26,521 nt of DNA. Source: Bacillaceae bacterium UBA7792. Lineage in GTDB: Bacteria; Bacillota; Bacilli; Bacillales; Cytobacillaceae. Below are positions 6,248 to 15,006 of this stretch, in pieces (position 1 is the stretch's first letter; each line of letters opens with the position of its first letter). Under the pieces are notes generated by a model, which saw only the letters and a program-made list of their open reading frames with translations, was not told the DNA's origin and searched no databases. The position numbers were made by a program, and so were the translations under genes. The stretch is from assembly GCA_002480735.1 (NCBI GenBank), contig DLCS01000228.1, forward strand, positions 1-26,521, given 5' to 3'.

Positions 6248-8572
6248 TTATCGTTTCTTTTTCCGCTTAGCTTTTGGCGCATTTTCATAGTGCTTTTTCT
6301 TTTTCCGTGGACCGTCGGAAGGTTTGCCACTCTTACCCTGAGAATCCTTCGATTGATTTCTCCGGGGCTTCTTATCTGAGCTGCCCGTCTTGAAAACCTT
6401 ACGTGGCCCATCCAAATCGCGCTTGCGGCTGCCTTTCATGCCGACAATTTCAAAATCGATGGAGCGCTCGTCTTTATTGACATTGACGACACGGACCGTA
6501 ATCTCGTCACCAATGCGGAAGACATTCCCCGTCCGCTCCCCGATCATGGCATAATGACGCTCCTCAAAGCGATAGTAGTCGTCTGTCATGTAGCTAACAT
6601 GGACCAAGCCTTCAATTGTATTTGGAAGCTCGACGAACATTCCAAAATTCGTGACAGAGCTGATGATGCCATCGTATTCTTCGCCGATTTTGTCCTCCAT
6701 GAACTCTGCTTTCTTTAGTTCATCCGTTTCCCGTTCCGCCTCAACCGCTCTTCGCTCCATATTGGATGAATGCTCGGCAATATCAGGAAGCTGGACATTC
6801 CATTTTTCCCTTGTCAATTCATCCAGCTTACCTTCAATTAAGTAGGTCCGAATGAGACGATGGACAATTAAGTCTGGATAGCGACGAATTGGCGACGTAA
6901 AATGAGTGTAAAACTCCGTCGATAAGCCGTAGTGGCCAAGGCTTTCTGGATCGTATTTTGCCTTTTGCATCGAGCGTAGCATCACCGTTGAAACGACCAT
7001 TTCTTCTGGCTTTCCCTGTACCTCTTCAATAATTTCCTGCAGGGCACGGGGATGAACAGAGTTTGCTGTTCCCCTTACGATATAGCCGAAATTTGTAATA
7101 AACTCAAAGAATTGTCTGAGCTTATCCTCCTTCGGGTCCTCGTGAATCCGATAAATAAACGGAACGTCTAGCCAGTGAAAATGCTCGGCCACGGTTTCAT
7201 TGGCAGCCAGCATGAATTCCTCGATGAGACGTTCTGCCACCGAACGTTCACGGAGAACCACATCAGTTGGTTTGCCATTCTCATCGACTAGTACCTTTGC
7301 TTCCTTGAAGTCAAAGTCAATTGCGCCGCGCTTCATTCTTTTTTCTCGTAAAATTTGCGCCAGCTCTTCCATTAGCTCAAACATCGGCACTAACGGCTCA
7401 TACCGTTTGATGAGTTCCTCATCTTTTTCCGTCAAAATCTTATTGACGTCACTATAGGTCATTCGCTCCGTTGTCTTAATGACACTTTGGAAAATTTCAT
7501 GGCTCACGGCATGGCCATCCGGCGAAATTTCCATCTCGCAGGATAAGGTTAATCGGTCCACCTTCGGATTCAGCGAGCAGATGCCATTGGACAGTCGATG
7601 CGGGATCATCGGAATCACGCGGTCTACAAGATAGACACTTGTCCCACGGTCTGCCGCTTCCCGGTCAATCGGAGAGCCCTCGGTCACGTAATAGCTGACA
7701 TCGGCAATATGTACTCCAAGCTTATAGTTCCCATTTTCAAGCTTCGTCACGGTTACCGCATCATCTAAATCCTTTGCATCAGCGCCATCAATCGTGACAA
7801 TCACTTCATCCCTCAGATCGCGTCGATTCTGAATTTCTCTCTCGTCGATAGAATCTGGAGTTTCGTTGGCATGCTCAATGACCTCTTCAGGAAATGGTCC
7901 TGGGAGACTGTGTTTATGAATGATGGATAAAATGTCGACACCCGGATCATTTTTATGCCCAAGGATCTCAATTACTTCACCCTCAGCACTTTTTCGCCCC
8001 TCTGGATAGGTCGTAAGCCGAACGACGACCTTATGTCCTTCCACTGCACCTTTGGAGGCAGCCTTCGGGATAAAAACATCACTCGCAAACTTTTGATCAT
8101 CCGGAATCACAAATCCGAAATGCTTGCTTTCCGTATATGTTCCAACAATTTGTTGAATTCCTCGCTCTAGGATGCGGACAATGGTCCCTTCCCGTCGTTG
8201 CCCTGAGCTCTCAGCATTCACACGTGCAAGTACGATATCTCCATGCATAGCGTTATTGGTCTCAGTCGGAGGAATAAAAATATCATCCATCCCCGGTTCT
8301 TCTGGGATAACAAAGCCAAAGCCCTTTGCATGACCCGATAACTTCCCCCGAACTAAGTTCATTTTACTAGGAAGTCCATAACGGTTACTGCGCGTTCGTA
8401 CGACTAGACCTTTTTCCTCCATTTTTACCAGCGCTTTAACAAAATCCTTAAAGTCAGCAGAGTCTAGAGTGCCAAAGGCAGTTTCCAGCTCCTGCACGGT
8501 AAGCGGTTTATAAGTTTCGGCCTCCATATATTGAAGCAGCCTGTCCATATGCTGTTTAATACTTTCTTCCAA
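6248..8572 (-). CDS. rnr: Ribonuclease R (3'-5' exoribonuclease)
   Basis: RNase R degrades structured RNA from the 3' end and helps clear mRNA from ribosomes rescued by tmRNA-SmpB. The 774 residues show the expected order: winged-helix region (about 1-70), two cold-shock domains (about 72-135 with [13 protein letters not shown]; about 140-205 with [11 protein letters not shown]), RNB catalytic domain (about 245-590), S1 domain (about 640-720, [19 protein letters not shown]) and a Lys/Arg-rich tail (KRKKKR end). The active-site aspartates are in [11 protein letters not shown] (262-272). The start is TTG at 8570-8572 behind AAAGGAGG; no nearer ATG fits. It begins 33 bp after the esterase gene and is probably cotranscribed with it. 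Confidence 0.97.
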   Translation of the reverse strand: MEESIKQHMDRLLQYMEAETYKPLTVQELETAFGTLDSADFKDFVKALVKMEEKGLVVRTRSNRYGLPSKMNLVRGKLSGHAKGFGFVIPEEPGMDDIFIPPTETNNAMHGDIVLARVNAESSGQRREGTIVRILERGIQQIVGTYTESKHFGFVIPDDQKFASDVFIPKAASKGAVEGHKVVVRLTTYPEGRKSAEGEVIEILGHKNDPGVDILSIIHKHSLPGPFPEEVIEHANETPDSIDEREIQNRRDLRDEVIVTIDGADAKDLDDAVTVTKLENGNYKLGVHIADVSYYVTEGSPIDREAADRGTSVYLVDRVIPMIPHRLSNGICSLNPKVDRLTLSCEMEISPDGHAVSHEIFQSVIKTTERMTYSDVNKILTEKDEELIKRYEPLVPMFELMEELAQILREKRMKRGAIDFDFKEAKVLVDENGKPTDVVLRERSVAERLIEEFMLAANETVAEHFHWLDVPFIYRIHEDPKEDKLRQFFEFITNFGYIVRGTANSVHPRALQEIIEEVQGKPEEMVVSTVMLRSMQKAKYDPESLGHYGLSTEFYTHFTSPIRRYPDLIVHRLIRTYLIEGKLDELTREKWNVQLPDIAEHSSNMERRAVEAERETDELKKAEFMEDKIGEEYDGIISSVTNFGMFVELPNTIEGLVHVSYMTDDYYRFEERHYAMIGERTGNVFRIGDEITVRVVNVNKDERSIDFEIVGMKGSRKRDLDGPRKVFKTGSSDKKPRRNQSKDSQGKSGKPSDGPRKKKKHYENAPKAKRKKKR

Positions 8573-8605
8573 AGAGTTCCCCTCCTTTACTTGATTATCT
8601 ATCTC

Positions 8606-9352
8606 CTATTCTTCCCAATCCAACGATTCTAGAAACCTGTATATATCCTCATGAAGCTCATCCCGTTGTTTATCCAACGTAATGACATGCCCAGATTCCT
8701 CATACCATTTGATTTGTTTTTGCGGAGACTCGATTTCGTTATAAATAATATTTGCACTATCTGTATTAATCATGTTGTCATGGCGAGCTTGCACGACGAA
8801 GGTCGGCGCATAAATCGTCTCCACATGCTCCCTAACATCAGCAATTAAATTCTGGAGCGCCTTTAATGTTTTCATCGGTGTCTGCTTAAATCTTTCCATT
8901 TCCTGCTCGATTTCCGCTGGCGATTTCCCTTCACGCTTTTTGTATTCCCGCGCAAATTCAAGAATCCCCTCGTACATCACTTCCTCGCTCTTGATATACA
9001 TAGGAGCACACATCGGCACAATCGCTTTTATAGGTACAGTATAGCCTAGCTTCAACGAAAATACGCCACCTAAAGAAAGTCCCACGGCAGCGATTTCTTT
9101 ATATCCTTTATTTTTCAAAAAGTTGTAGCCGTCCATCACATCCTGCCACCAATCGTCAGGACCTGTAGAAATAAGTTCTTCAGGTGGTACGCCATGACCT
9201 TTATATTGCGGAGCATGGCAAGTATATCCCCTTTTTTCGAGAAAACGAGCAAGCATACGGCAGTCCGCACTGTTTCCCGTAAACCCATGAAGGAAGAGCA
9301 CAGCCCTTTTTCCTTGCTCAAATGTAAAAGGCTTTGGTTGTATGATTTTCAT
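8606..9352 (-). CDS. est: Monoacylglycerol lipase-like carboxylesterase (Est30/YvaK type)
   Basis: A 248-residue alpha/beta hydrolase very like the Geobacillus Est30 and B. subtilis YvaK carboxylesterases, which hydrolyse short to medium acyl esters. The oxyanion region HGFTGNSAD is at about 22-30. The nucleophile Ser93 is in GLSLGG, with Asp192 in QARHDNMIN and His222 in SGHVITLD, so the catalytic triad is complete. It is cytoplasmic, with no signal peptide. The place between secG and rnr is the same as in B. subtilis. The physiological substrate in the cell is unknown. ATG at 9350-9352 has AAAAGGGG about 11 nt upstream, a moderate ribosome binding site. Confidence 0.93.
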   Translation of the reverse strand: MKIIQPKPFTFEQGKRAVLFLHGFTGNSADCRMLARFLEKRGYTCHAPQYKGHGVPPEELISTGPDDWWQDVMDGYNFLKNKGYKEIAAVGLSLGGVFSLKLGYTVPIKAIVPMCAPMYIKSEEVMYEGILEFAREYKKREGKSPAEIEQEMERFKQTPMKTLKALQNLIADVREHVETIYAPTFVVQARHDNMINTDSANIIYNEIESPQKQIKWYEESGHVITLDKQRDELHEDIYRFLESLDWEE

Positions 9353-9390
9353 CTGTAATGACCCCTTTTGTTGTAGATATCCTCCTCATT

Positions 9391-9420
9391 AGTGTAAACA
9401 ATGCGGGCTGGATCATCCAA
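9391..9420 (-). promoter_or_regulatory. Candidate est-rnr promoter
   Basis: Minus strand TTGGAT (9415-9420), 18 bp, TACACT (9391-9396). A terminator separates secG from est, so an independent promoter is expected here. The match to consensus is modest. Confidence 0.35.
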
Positions 9421-9442
9421 TGAGACGACTTCCCCATAACGT

Positions 9443-9475
9443 TAAAAAACCTGGCCCCTTCAAAAAGGCCAGGTT
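9443..9475 (-). terminator. secG terminator
   Basis: AACCTGGCC (9448-9456) pairs with GGCCAGGTT (9467-9475). On the minus strand the stem is followed by TTTTTT at 9443-9448. This is a strong intrinsic terminator just after secG. Confidence 0.85.
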
Positions 9476-9485
9476 CCTTATATGT

Positions 9486-9719
9486 TTATGCTCCTAAATA
9501 GGATACAGCAATGGTTAATACGAAAAAGAGTACTGCTAACACAATCGTAATTCGATGTAGAATCAAATCAAGTCCACGCGCTTTTTGCTTTCCAAACAGC
9601 TGCTCAGCTCCACCAGAGATGGCACCTGAAAGACCTGCGCTTTTACCAGATTGTAGAAGGACAACAACGATTAAACCGATCGATACGATCACAAGCAATG
9701 TAACAAATAGAGCATGCAT
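9486..9719 (-). CDS. secG: Preprotein translocase subunit SecG
   Basis: SecG (77 residues) is the small accessory subunit of the SecYEG channel in the cytoplasmic membrane. Two membrane helices (about 2-22, [20 protein letters not shown]; about 54-74, [19 protein letters not shown]) flank the conserved loop [20 protein letters not shown] and GKQKARGLD. The start is ATG at 9717-9719, with AGGAGG 8 nt upstream. An in-frame GTG at 9728 overlaps that ribosome binding site and is not used, in line with the usual SecG N-terminus MHA. In Bacillus it heads the secG-est-rnr-smpB-ssrA block; here a terminator follows it. Confidence 0.96.
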   Translation of the reverse strand: MHALFVTLLVIVSIGLIVVVLLQSGKSAGLSGAISGGAEQLFGKQKARGLDLILHRITIVLAVLFFVLTIAVSYLGA

Positions 9720-9758
9720 AAAGTCCACCTCCTGAAACGAACACTCACAGTATGTCTA

Positions 9759-9787
9759 ATTTTATCATAATTAAAAATGATTCACAA
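9759..9787 (-). promoter_or_regulatory. secG promoter
   Basis: Minus strand TTGTGA (9782-9787), 17 bp, TAAAAT (9759-9764), about 40 bp before the secG start. It lies after the dmsC stop codon, so secG need not depend on the dms operon. I saw no clear terminator after dmsC. Confidence 0.55.
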
Positions 9788-9825
9788 TACATTTCTAAAT
9801 CCAGAAGGGGAAGCTTTATTTGCTC

Positions 9826-10689
9826 CTAACCGACGATAATGGATACACCTGTTGCGTAAAAGATGTATCTTCCTAAAAATTCACCGACTAACACGAGAGT
9901 TAAAGCTGCTAGATAGAACTTCATTTGGGACTGAGATTTATTATTTCGGTAGAAGACCCAGCCAATGATAGCCAAGCCAACAAAGGATAATGCCCATCTA
10001 ATCACGGTTGAAAATGCATAGGTTTCCGTTAAAAGAGCCGCAGATTTCAGACCCGCTTGTCCACTGACTGATAGACCTGAAACATAAATAGGAAGATACA
10101 CAAGCTGAACAATCATCGCTCCAAGTCCTACCAAACCAATGCCTTTGATGATGCTTGTTAAGCCCTCTGTCTTTTCTTCCTTGCTCATAAGGATAAAAAT
10201 CATGGAAGTGACCGCACCAAAAAGAATAGTCGTTCCATAGAACGCTAAATACGTATTAACATCGGTCCAGGCTGGTTTAATCGAAGAAGCGTAGATACTT
10301 GCCATGCAAAATACAGCACCTAGACCAACAACAGATGTTACCCAGCCAACGATTTGATTCCAGGTCCCTTTTCGGTCCAAGTAGAAGGATACGATCCAAA
10401 GGGCAAAGAAGGCAGATGTGAAAATAATCTCTCTACTTAGCCAGGATGAATCCAAATTCAAGATAGAACGATAAGCACCGAAAGGAGTACCTAAATGGAA
10501 TAATGAAAACACTAATGCAAGCGCAATGACAGGACCTACCATCATGATTCCACGTTTTGTTACATTAATGGCAAGGTTATTCCCTAATTTTTTGTTAAAT
10601 GCACGGACAATGACGAAAAAGATATAGGCCCCAACACCAAACTGAGAGAGAAGAGTAAATGTTAGCAATGGCCATTCTTCTGCAAACAT
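9826..10689 (-). CDS. dmsC: DmsC-type membrane anchor subunit (menaquinol oxidation)
   Basis: A 287-residue integral membrane protein with about eight hydrophobic helices, the size and layout of DmsC-type anchors (PF04976-like). These hold the catalytic and iron-sulfur subunits on the membrane and pass electrons from menaquinol. The start MFAEEWPLLTFTLLSQFGVG and the FSLFHLGTPFGAYRSILNL block near residue 62-80 are typical; the His in FHLG is a plausible quinol-site residue. The C-terminus has LVGEFLGRYIFYATGV. ATG at 10687-10689 follows AAGGAGGTAA. It is the last gene of the dms operon, 91 bp after dmsB, with a hairpin in the gap. Confidence 0.88.
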   Translation of the reverse strand: MFAEEWPLLTFTLLSQFGVGAYIFFVIVRAFNKKLGNNLAINVTKRGIMMVGPVIALALVFSLFHLGTPFGAYRSILNLDSSWLSREIIFTSAFFALWIVSFYLDRKGTWNQIVGWVTSVVGLGAVFCMASIYASSIKPAWTDVNTYLAFYGTTILFGAVTSMIFILMSKEEKTEGLTSIIKGIGLVGLGAMIVQLVYLPIYVSGLSVSGQAGLKSAALLTETYAFSTVIRWALSFVGLAIIGWVFYRNNKSQSQMKFYLAALTLVLVGEFLGRYIFYATGVSIIVG

Positions 10690-10725
10690 AGAAATTACCT
10701 CCTTTTTAATAAGCTTTTTTATTGA

Positions 10726-10773
10726 GGACTATGTTAAAATTGAGCAGTTTCTAACTCATGAATAACATAGCCC
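10726..10773 (-). repeat. Stem-loop between dmsB and dmsC
   Basis: On the minus strand GGGCTATGTTA pairs with TAACATAGTCC (11 bp, one G-U), and TGAG/CTCA can pair inside the loop. It lacks a downstream T-run on the minus strand, so it is more likely an mRNA processing or stability element than a terminator. Confidence 0.6.
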
Positions 10774-10780
10774 TTTTTCA

Positions 10781-11332
10781 TTAATTCATTGCTTCAGGCT
10801 TTGCTTTTACAGTAATAGAAGGCTTTGTAATATTCGCACCTGGCAATACTTTAAGATTATAGTTGGCACCATATTTCTTGCGAAGCTCTTCAATATCACC
10901 AAATTCAATGGCTCTCAATGGACAGGTATCCACACATACTGGGTTCAAGCCTTGGTCGACAAGATCCGCACAGCCGTCACATTTTCCGCATTTCCCTTGC
11001 TCCTCAAGATATTGAGGACGCTCATAAGGACAAGACCAGATACACATTTTACAGCCGATACATTTTTCTCGATCCTGTACAACTAAGCCGTCGGATTCCC
11101 TTTTATAAATAGCACCAGTCGGACAGTTTTCTGCGCACTTTGGTTCTTTACAGTGGTTGCAGCCGAGGGAGAGATAATAACCCCACACATTTGGGAAGGT
11201 TCCACCCTCGAACTCATACACCTTTCTAAAGAGCTCTCCGACCTTTAAATCATTCTTATCCTTACATGCGATTTGGCAAGCCTTACATCCTGTACATACT
11301 GTTGAATCATAATAGAAACCTTTCTGTGCCAT
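10781..11332 (-). CDS. dmsB: DmsB-type four [4Fe-4S] electron-transfer subunit
   Basis: A 183-residue ferredoxin-like protein that would carry electrons from DmsC to the molybdenum subunit. Four cysteine clusters are visible: C13-x2-C16-x2-C19-x3-C23 (CTGCKACQIAC), CNHCKEPKCAENCP, CIGCKMCIWSCP, and CGKCDGCADLVDQ with CVDTCP. This is the DmsB/NrfC arrangement for four [4Fe-4S] clusters. There is no signal peptide, so if exported it would travel with the catalytic subunit. AGGAGGTGA precedes the ATG. It starts 13 bp after dmsA. Confidence 0.92.
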   Translation of the reverse strand: MAQKGFYYDSTVCTGCKACQIACKDKNDLKVGELFRKVYEFEGGTFPNVWGYYLSLGCNHCKEPKCAENCPTGAIYKRESDGLVVQDREKCIGCKMCIWSCPYERPQYLEEQGKCGKCDGCADLVDQGLNPVCVDTCPLRAIEFGDIEELRKKYGANYNLKVLPGANITKPSITVKAKPEAMN

Positions 11333-11345
11333 AATCTGTCACCTC

Positions 11346-13952
11346 CTAGAAAATAATTCTTTGCTCCCATTGCCAATCTGGCTTTAATGGTTCACCTTTA
11401 TATTTCTCAACACGGACGATTGTTGTATTCCAAGGCTCTTCCCCTTGACCGCTTAAGCGTGCTGGACAAAGAGAATTCGTTGCCCCAGCTTTGTCTATGC
11501 CTGTTTTTTCATCAAGTTCAACCCAAGCACCTTCACCAAGGAATACAACTCCTGGCATACAGGTTTCAGTCAGGGCTACTGGTCGAATAACCTTTCCGAC
11601 ACTGCTTTCAATAAGAACGGTATCACCATCTTTAAATCCAAGAGCCTCTCCATCTCTCTTATTCATAAAGAACTCTTGTGGATATGCTTCTCTAAGCTGT
11701 GGTACGTTGTCAAATACTGAGTGTGACCGTCTTCCGTAATGGATGGTCACAAGCTGGAATGGATATTTCCCTTTTTTCTTATTTTTCCAGTCTGAGAAGG
11801 TTGCTTCATAACCATCCATTGGTGGCTCGTATTTAGCAATCGGTGCAATTGTTGTTAAGCCATAGGCCGCAATTTTTTCGACTAATGCTTGACAGTGAAT
11901 TTCAAACTTACCACTCTTTGTTGGAATTGGGTTTGCCTCAGGGTCTTTAACAAAAGCTTCACATTCAATTTCGCCTAATTTATCGTTAGGGGAACGAGGT
12001 ACTTGATATGCCCCTTGCTCTACAATTTCGTCAAGAGAGATTTTGCCTTTTTGCGGCTTGCCATCTACGCCCCATTTTTTAATATCCTTTTCCGTAATAG
12101 TAACGAGTGGAACGTAATTTTCGCCGTCTTCTGTAATAATTTCTGCTCCTGCTAAACTATTAAATAGCTGCTGTTTCTCTGTAATTGGGTAAATTTCTGC
12201 AGGATTTAAACCAAGGCGCTTCGCAAGCTCTCTATCCATCCATTCTTCCGTTTTAGCTTCAAAGAGTGGATCGACTACTTTTTGTGTGATTACGATCGCT
12301 TCAGGGTTACCGCTGTAGATTTTTCCTTCCTTCTCCCATTCGGTCGTTGCTGGTAAGACGATATCAGCATATTTCGAAATGGTAGAAAGGACGATATCGT
12401 TTGTAATAATTGAATCTACTTTACGGAAGGCTTTAATTCCTTTGTTAATATCAGATGATTGGTTCAAGTAGTTATAGCCACTACCATCACGAACTAACCA
12501 CAGCATCCGAATGTCGCAAGGAACTTTTCCTCGCCCAGCTGTTGCTGTATACTCACCATTCAAAATAGCGTCATATGTTTCACAATAAGCGATCCCGTGT
12601 GCTTCAAGGTTCGTTGGGTTCTCCCAACGATAGCCGTCATATGCCCCGTAGGTTGCATCAGGGAATAATGGATTGACTGCATCTGGAAGTCCTGTGCCTC
12701 CACCTCTTACTAGTGTTTTACCACCGTAGCTTTGTTTGGATGCATAGTTCATCGTGAATACTCCAGCACCTGGTTTACCAACATTTCCAGTCATCCAGCC
12801 TACTGTGAGGAAGGCCTGACAGAATTGTTGTCCTCTATACGTACGAGCAGGTGCAAAGGATGAAGTGAAAATCATTGGCTTCGTCGTTGCAATTTCGTGA
12901 GCAAATTCTTTGATCACTTTAGGGTCTGTACCGCAAATTTCTGATGCCCATTCTGGTGTTTTTGGAACACCGTCATAGGTTCCAAGTACATAATCCTTGA
13001 AGTTTTCCTTTGGATCAGCACCTTCTGGCATATGATCTTGATCAAATCCAACTGTGCAGCGATCAAGGAAATCTTGATCCTGGAGGTTATTTTCAATCAT
13101 GTAATAGGCCATTCCAAGAAGCAGTGCTGTATCTGTGCCTGGGCGACAAGGGATATGCTTGTCCGCTAATGTCTTAACCGACGGACTTACAGATGGGTCA
13201 ACAAAGATAAATTTGGCGCCCGCCTTCTTCGCTTGCAAAAGGTTGTAGCTTGGATTTCCTAAGTTGGAACGTGTTGGGTTTGAACCCCACATCACAATGA
13301 GCTTCGCATTGCGCCAGTCTAATCGGTCATTCCCCTTCCAAGACATAAAGCCGGTCATTGTCTCTTGTGGAACACCCCATGCACCTGATGATGAAGAACC
13401 CCATCTCACCATCGCACCACCGTAGAAGTTAAGAAGTCTGCTCGTTCCGATAATTGATTTATTTCCGTGTTTTTCTTTTACTCGTTTTAGTTCAGTTGCA
13501 ACGAGGTCAAGCGCCTCATCCCAGGAAATACGAACCCACTCATCTTTACCACGTAGCTCTTTCTTTCCCCCGCCTGGCTCCCAATGTTTACGTTTCATTG
13601 GATATTTCAATCGATCGGCACCAAAAACCTGGTGTCTTTGCGAACGTCCGCGGTGACAGCCTCTTTGCTGTGGATAATCTGGGCTATCCTCGTGCGTATC
13701 ATCCGTCTTCTGTCTAATGACCACTCCGTCCACGACTAACGCCTTATTTACACATCGTCCTCCACAGTTATGCCAGCAGGCTGCGGTTACCCATTTTTCC
13801 TCCTGGTTCAGTTTGGCTGCCGCCACCTTCGAATCAACCTTTGTTAGCCCGTAAGTTGGGACAACTGCTGCAGTTGTTAAGGCAGCGCTCCATCCGAGAA
13901 ATGCTTTGCGACTCATCTTATGATCCATCGCTTTTTTTAGAAAGTTCGACAT
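11346..13952 (-). CDS. dmsA: Molybdopterin catalytic subunit, DMSO reductase family (DmsA-like)
   Basis: An 868-residue bis-MGD molybdenum enzyme. The N-terminal [4Fe-4S] motif is C59-x3-C63-x3-C67-x31-C99 (CWHNCGGRC, then GCHRGRSQ). Cofactor-binding blocks include KLIVMWGSNPTRSNLG and FIFVDPSVSPS, and the C-terminal molydopterin dinucleotide-binding domain covers about 720-868. GSSSSGAWG near residue 183 lies where the Mo ligand region is expected. The N-terminus MSRKAFLGWSAALTTAAVVP resembles a Tat signal but has Arg-Lys rather than Arg-Arg. The start at 13950-13952 follows GGAGGTG; an upstream in-frame ATG at 13967 overlaps that site. Context (TorD chaperone, DmsB, DmsC) supports a quinol-linked terminal reductase. 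DMSO is the default guess, but other S- or N-oxides or an oxyanion such as selenate are possible. Confidence 0.9.
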   Translation of the reverse strand: MSNFLKKAMDHKMSRKAFLGWSAALTTAAVVPTYGLTKVDSKVAAAKLNQEEKWVTAACWHNCGGRCVNKALVVDGVVIRQKTDDTHEDSPDYPQQRGCHRGRSQRHQVFGADRLKYPMKRKHWEPGGGKKELRGKDEWVRISWDEALDLVATELKRVKEKHGNKSIIGTSRLLNFYGGAMVRWGSSSSGAWGVPQETMTGFMSWKGNDRLDWRNAKLIVMWGSNPTRSNLGNPSYNLLQAKKAGAKFIFVDPSVSPSVKTLADKHIPCRPGTDTALLLGMAYYMIENNLQDQDFLDRCTVGFDQDHMPEGADPKENFKDYVLGTYDGVPKTPEWASEICGTDPKVIKEFAHEIATTKPMIFTSSFAPARTYRGQQFCQAFLTVGWMTGNVGKPGAGVFTMNYASKQSYGGKTLVRGGGTGLPDAVNPLFPDATYGAYDGYRWENPTNLEAHGIAYCETYDAILNGEYTATAGRGKVPCDIRMLWLVRDGSGYNYLNQSSDINKGIKAFRKVDSIITNDIVLSTISKYADIVLPATTEWEKEGKIYSGNPEAIVITQKVVDPLFEAKTEEWMDRELAKRLGLNPAEIYPITEKQQLFNSLAGAEIITEDGENYVPLVTITEKDIKKWGVDGKPQKGKISLDEIVEQGAYQVPRSPNDKLGEIECEAFVKDPEANPIPTKSGKFEIHCQALVEKIAAYGLTTIAPIAKYEPPMDGYEATFSDWKNKKKGKYPFQLVTIHYGRRSHSVFDNVPQLREAYPQEFFMNKRDGEALGFKDGDTVLIESSVGKVIRPVALTETCMPGVVFLGEGAWVELDEKTGIDKAGATNSLCPARLSGQGEEPWNTTIVRVEKYKGEPLKPDWQWEQRIIF

Positions 13953-13982
13953 AGAGAACACCTCCATTTTTTACTCACAAAT

Positions 13983-14663
13983 TTAACATTCCAATTCCTC
14001 TAAACAAGTTTGGTCAATAGTTAAAAATCCACTGAGAATTTTCACCATGCCTTTATAAAAATCGGTCTTTGCATGTTCATTGACATCCTTTGCAAAAAGC
14101 GGGGTCCAATTAAGAAGATGGGCCTTCAAGAAGTAACTCTGGTCTGCTAAGATTTTTTTGACCTGGACATGATTTTCTTCCTTTATTTGTTGGATAGCCA
14201 ATTTGCTTAGCTGATACATAAAATCAAGCTCTAGACCTAAATGATCATCTGCTTCCTTGCCATAATGAAGAGGTTCGAAATTATTTTTCAAATAAAGTCT
14301 TCTTACTCTCCACGTTTCTTCCTGGAAAAGGAGCCCATCCTTATTGGTATAGGAGGATTCCCATATCGGAGCAGGCAGCTCGTAAGGTCCAACAAACATT
14401 CTGGTGTAATCCCAGTGGAGCTCCTCAAAATTTCCATCCATCTCAAAGCTCTCGAAATAATGATGTACCTGCTCTATCCCCTCCTTGAGGAGAGGGTTCT
14501 CTTCTTTAAAAGGAAAAAAGTGAATGACTCCATTTTCAAATTGCTCAACTAATTCCTTTGTCGGCTCCTCCAAAAAGGTTCTTCGCAAAATATCGTAGGC
14601 AAAAATCCGTAATTCCAATAATTCTTCAGCCTCTGTTAAATCAACGCTGGTAACTTGATTCAT
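13983..14663 (-). CDS. TorD/DmsD-type molybdoenzyme maturation chaperone
   Basis: A 226-residue, mainly helical cytoplasmic protein of the TorD/DmsD/NarJ family, which binds the apo-enzyme and helps insert the Mo cofactor before export. Family features visible are the block WDYTRMFVGPYELPAPIWES near residues 104-123 and the later DDHLGLELDFMYQLS near 160. Its length matches the family. It is the first gene of the dms operon, 30 bp before dmsA, so dmsA is its probable client. ATG at 14661-14663 has AGAGGTGG upstream. It carries the N-terminal acidic stretch TEAEELLELR, where such proteins begin their first helix. Confidence 0.85.
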   Translation of the reverse strand: MNQVTSVDLTEAEELLELRIFAYDILRRTFLEEPTKELVEQFENGVIHFFPFKEENPLLKEGIEQVHHYFESFEMDGNFEELHWDYTRMFVGPYELPAPIWESSYTNKDGLLFQEETWRVRRLYLKNNFEPLHYGKEADDHLGLELDFMYQLSKLAIQQIKEENHVQVKKILADQSYFLKAHLLNWTPLFAKDVNEHAKTDFYKGMVKILSGFLTIDQTCLEELEC

Positions 14664-14696
14664 CTCGTTTCCACCTCTTTCTATTCAGGTTTCCAA

Positions 14697-14718
14697 TGTG
14701 AATCATTTCACAATTATA
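14697..14718 (-). promoter_or_regulatory. dms operon -10 box with an Fnr/Crp-type palindrome
   Basis: TGTGA-N6-TCACA occupies 14697-14712, an exact match to the Fnr box described for Bacillus. On the minus strand TATAAT lies directly upstream (14713-14718), with no good -35 hexamer at 16-18 bp. The predicted start falls inside the palindrome, so a bound regulator would sit over the start rather than at an activating position. The remaining gap up to 14925 shows no other clear signal. Confidence 0.6.
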
Positions 14719-14925
14719 AGCTGTTTTATTGCTAAGGATAGGACATTGAACCTCTATGTCTCTATTTTATCTGTGAATCCTGATAGAAGGGAGTGTGGAA
14801 TCCTCCATAGTTGAAGGGAAGCAATTGTGCAGTTTTCACAGTGAAATTTCCTCTCTAACTGCTATAAATGAACAAATCTTGAATAACAATAGCCAGTCAA
14901 ATGTAATGATAATTCGAATCTGTAT

Positions 14926-14962
14926 AAAAAAAACTAGCCTCCTCAAAAAGGAAAACTAGTTT
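14926..14962 (-). terminator. Terminator of the regulator gene
   Basis: AAACTAG (14931-14937) pairs with CTAGTTT (14956-14962). On the minus strand a run of T follows (14926-14933). It closes the ferredoxin/regulator operon about 45 bp after its last stop, and may work in both directions. Confidence 0.75.
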
Positions 14963-15006
14963 TATTAAATGCTTATAAATGGCTCTTTTCTCAACCGAAA
15001 ACAGCC

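Noticed and set aside
14827..14841. Second possible Crp/Fnr box TGTGC-N5-TCACA
   Set aside because: Half-site spacing is one base short and the first half-site is imperfect; it is far from any promoter.
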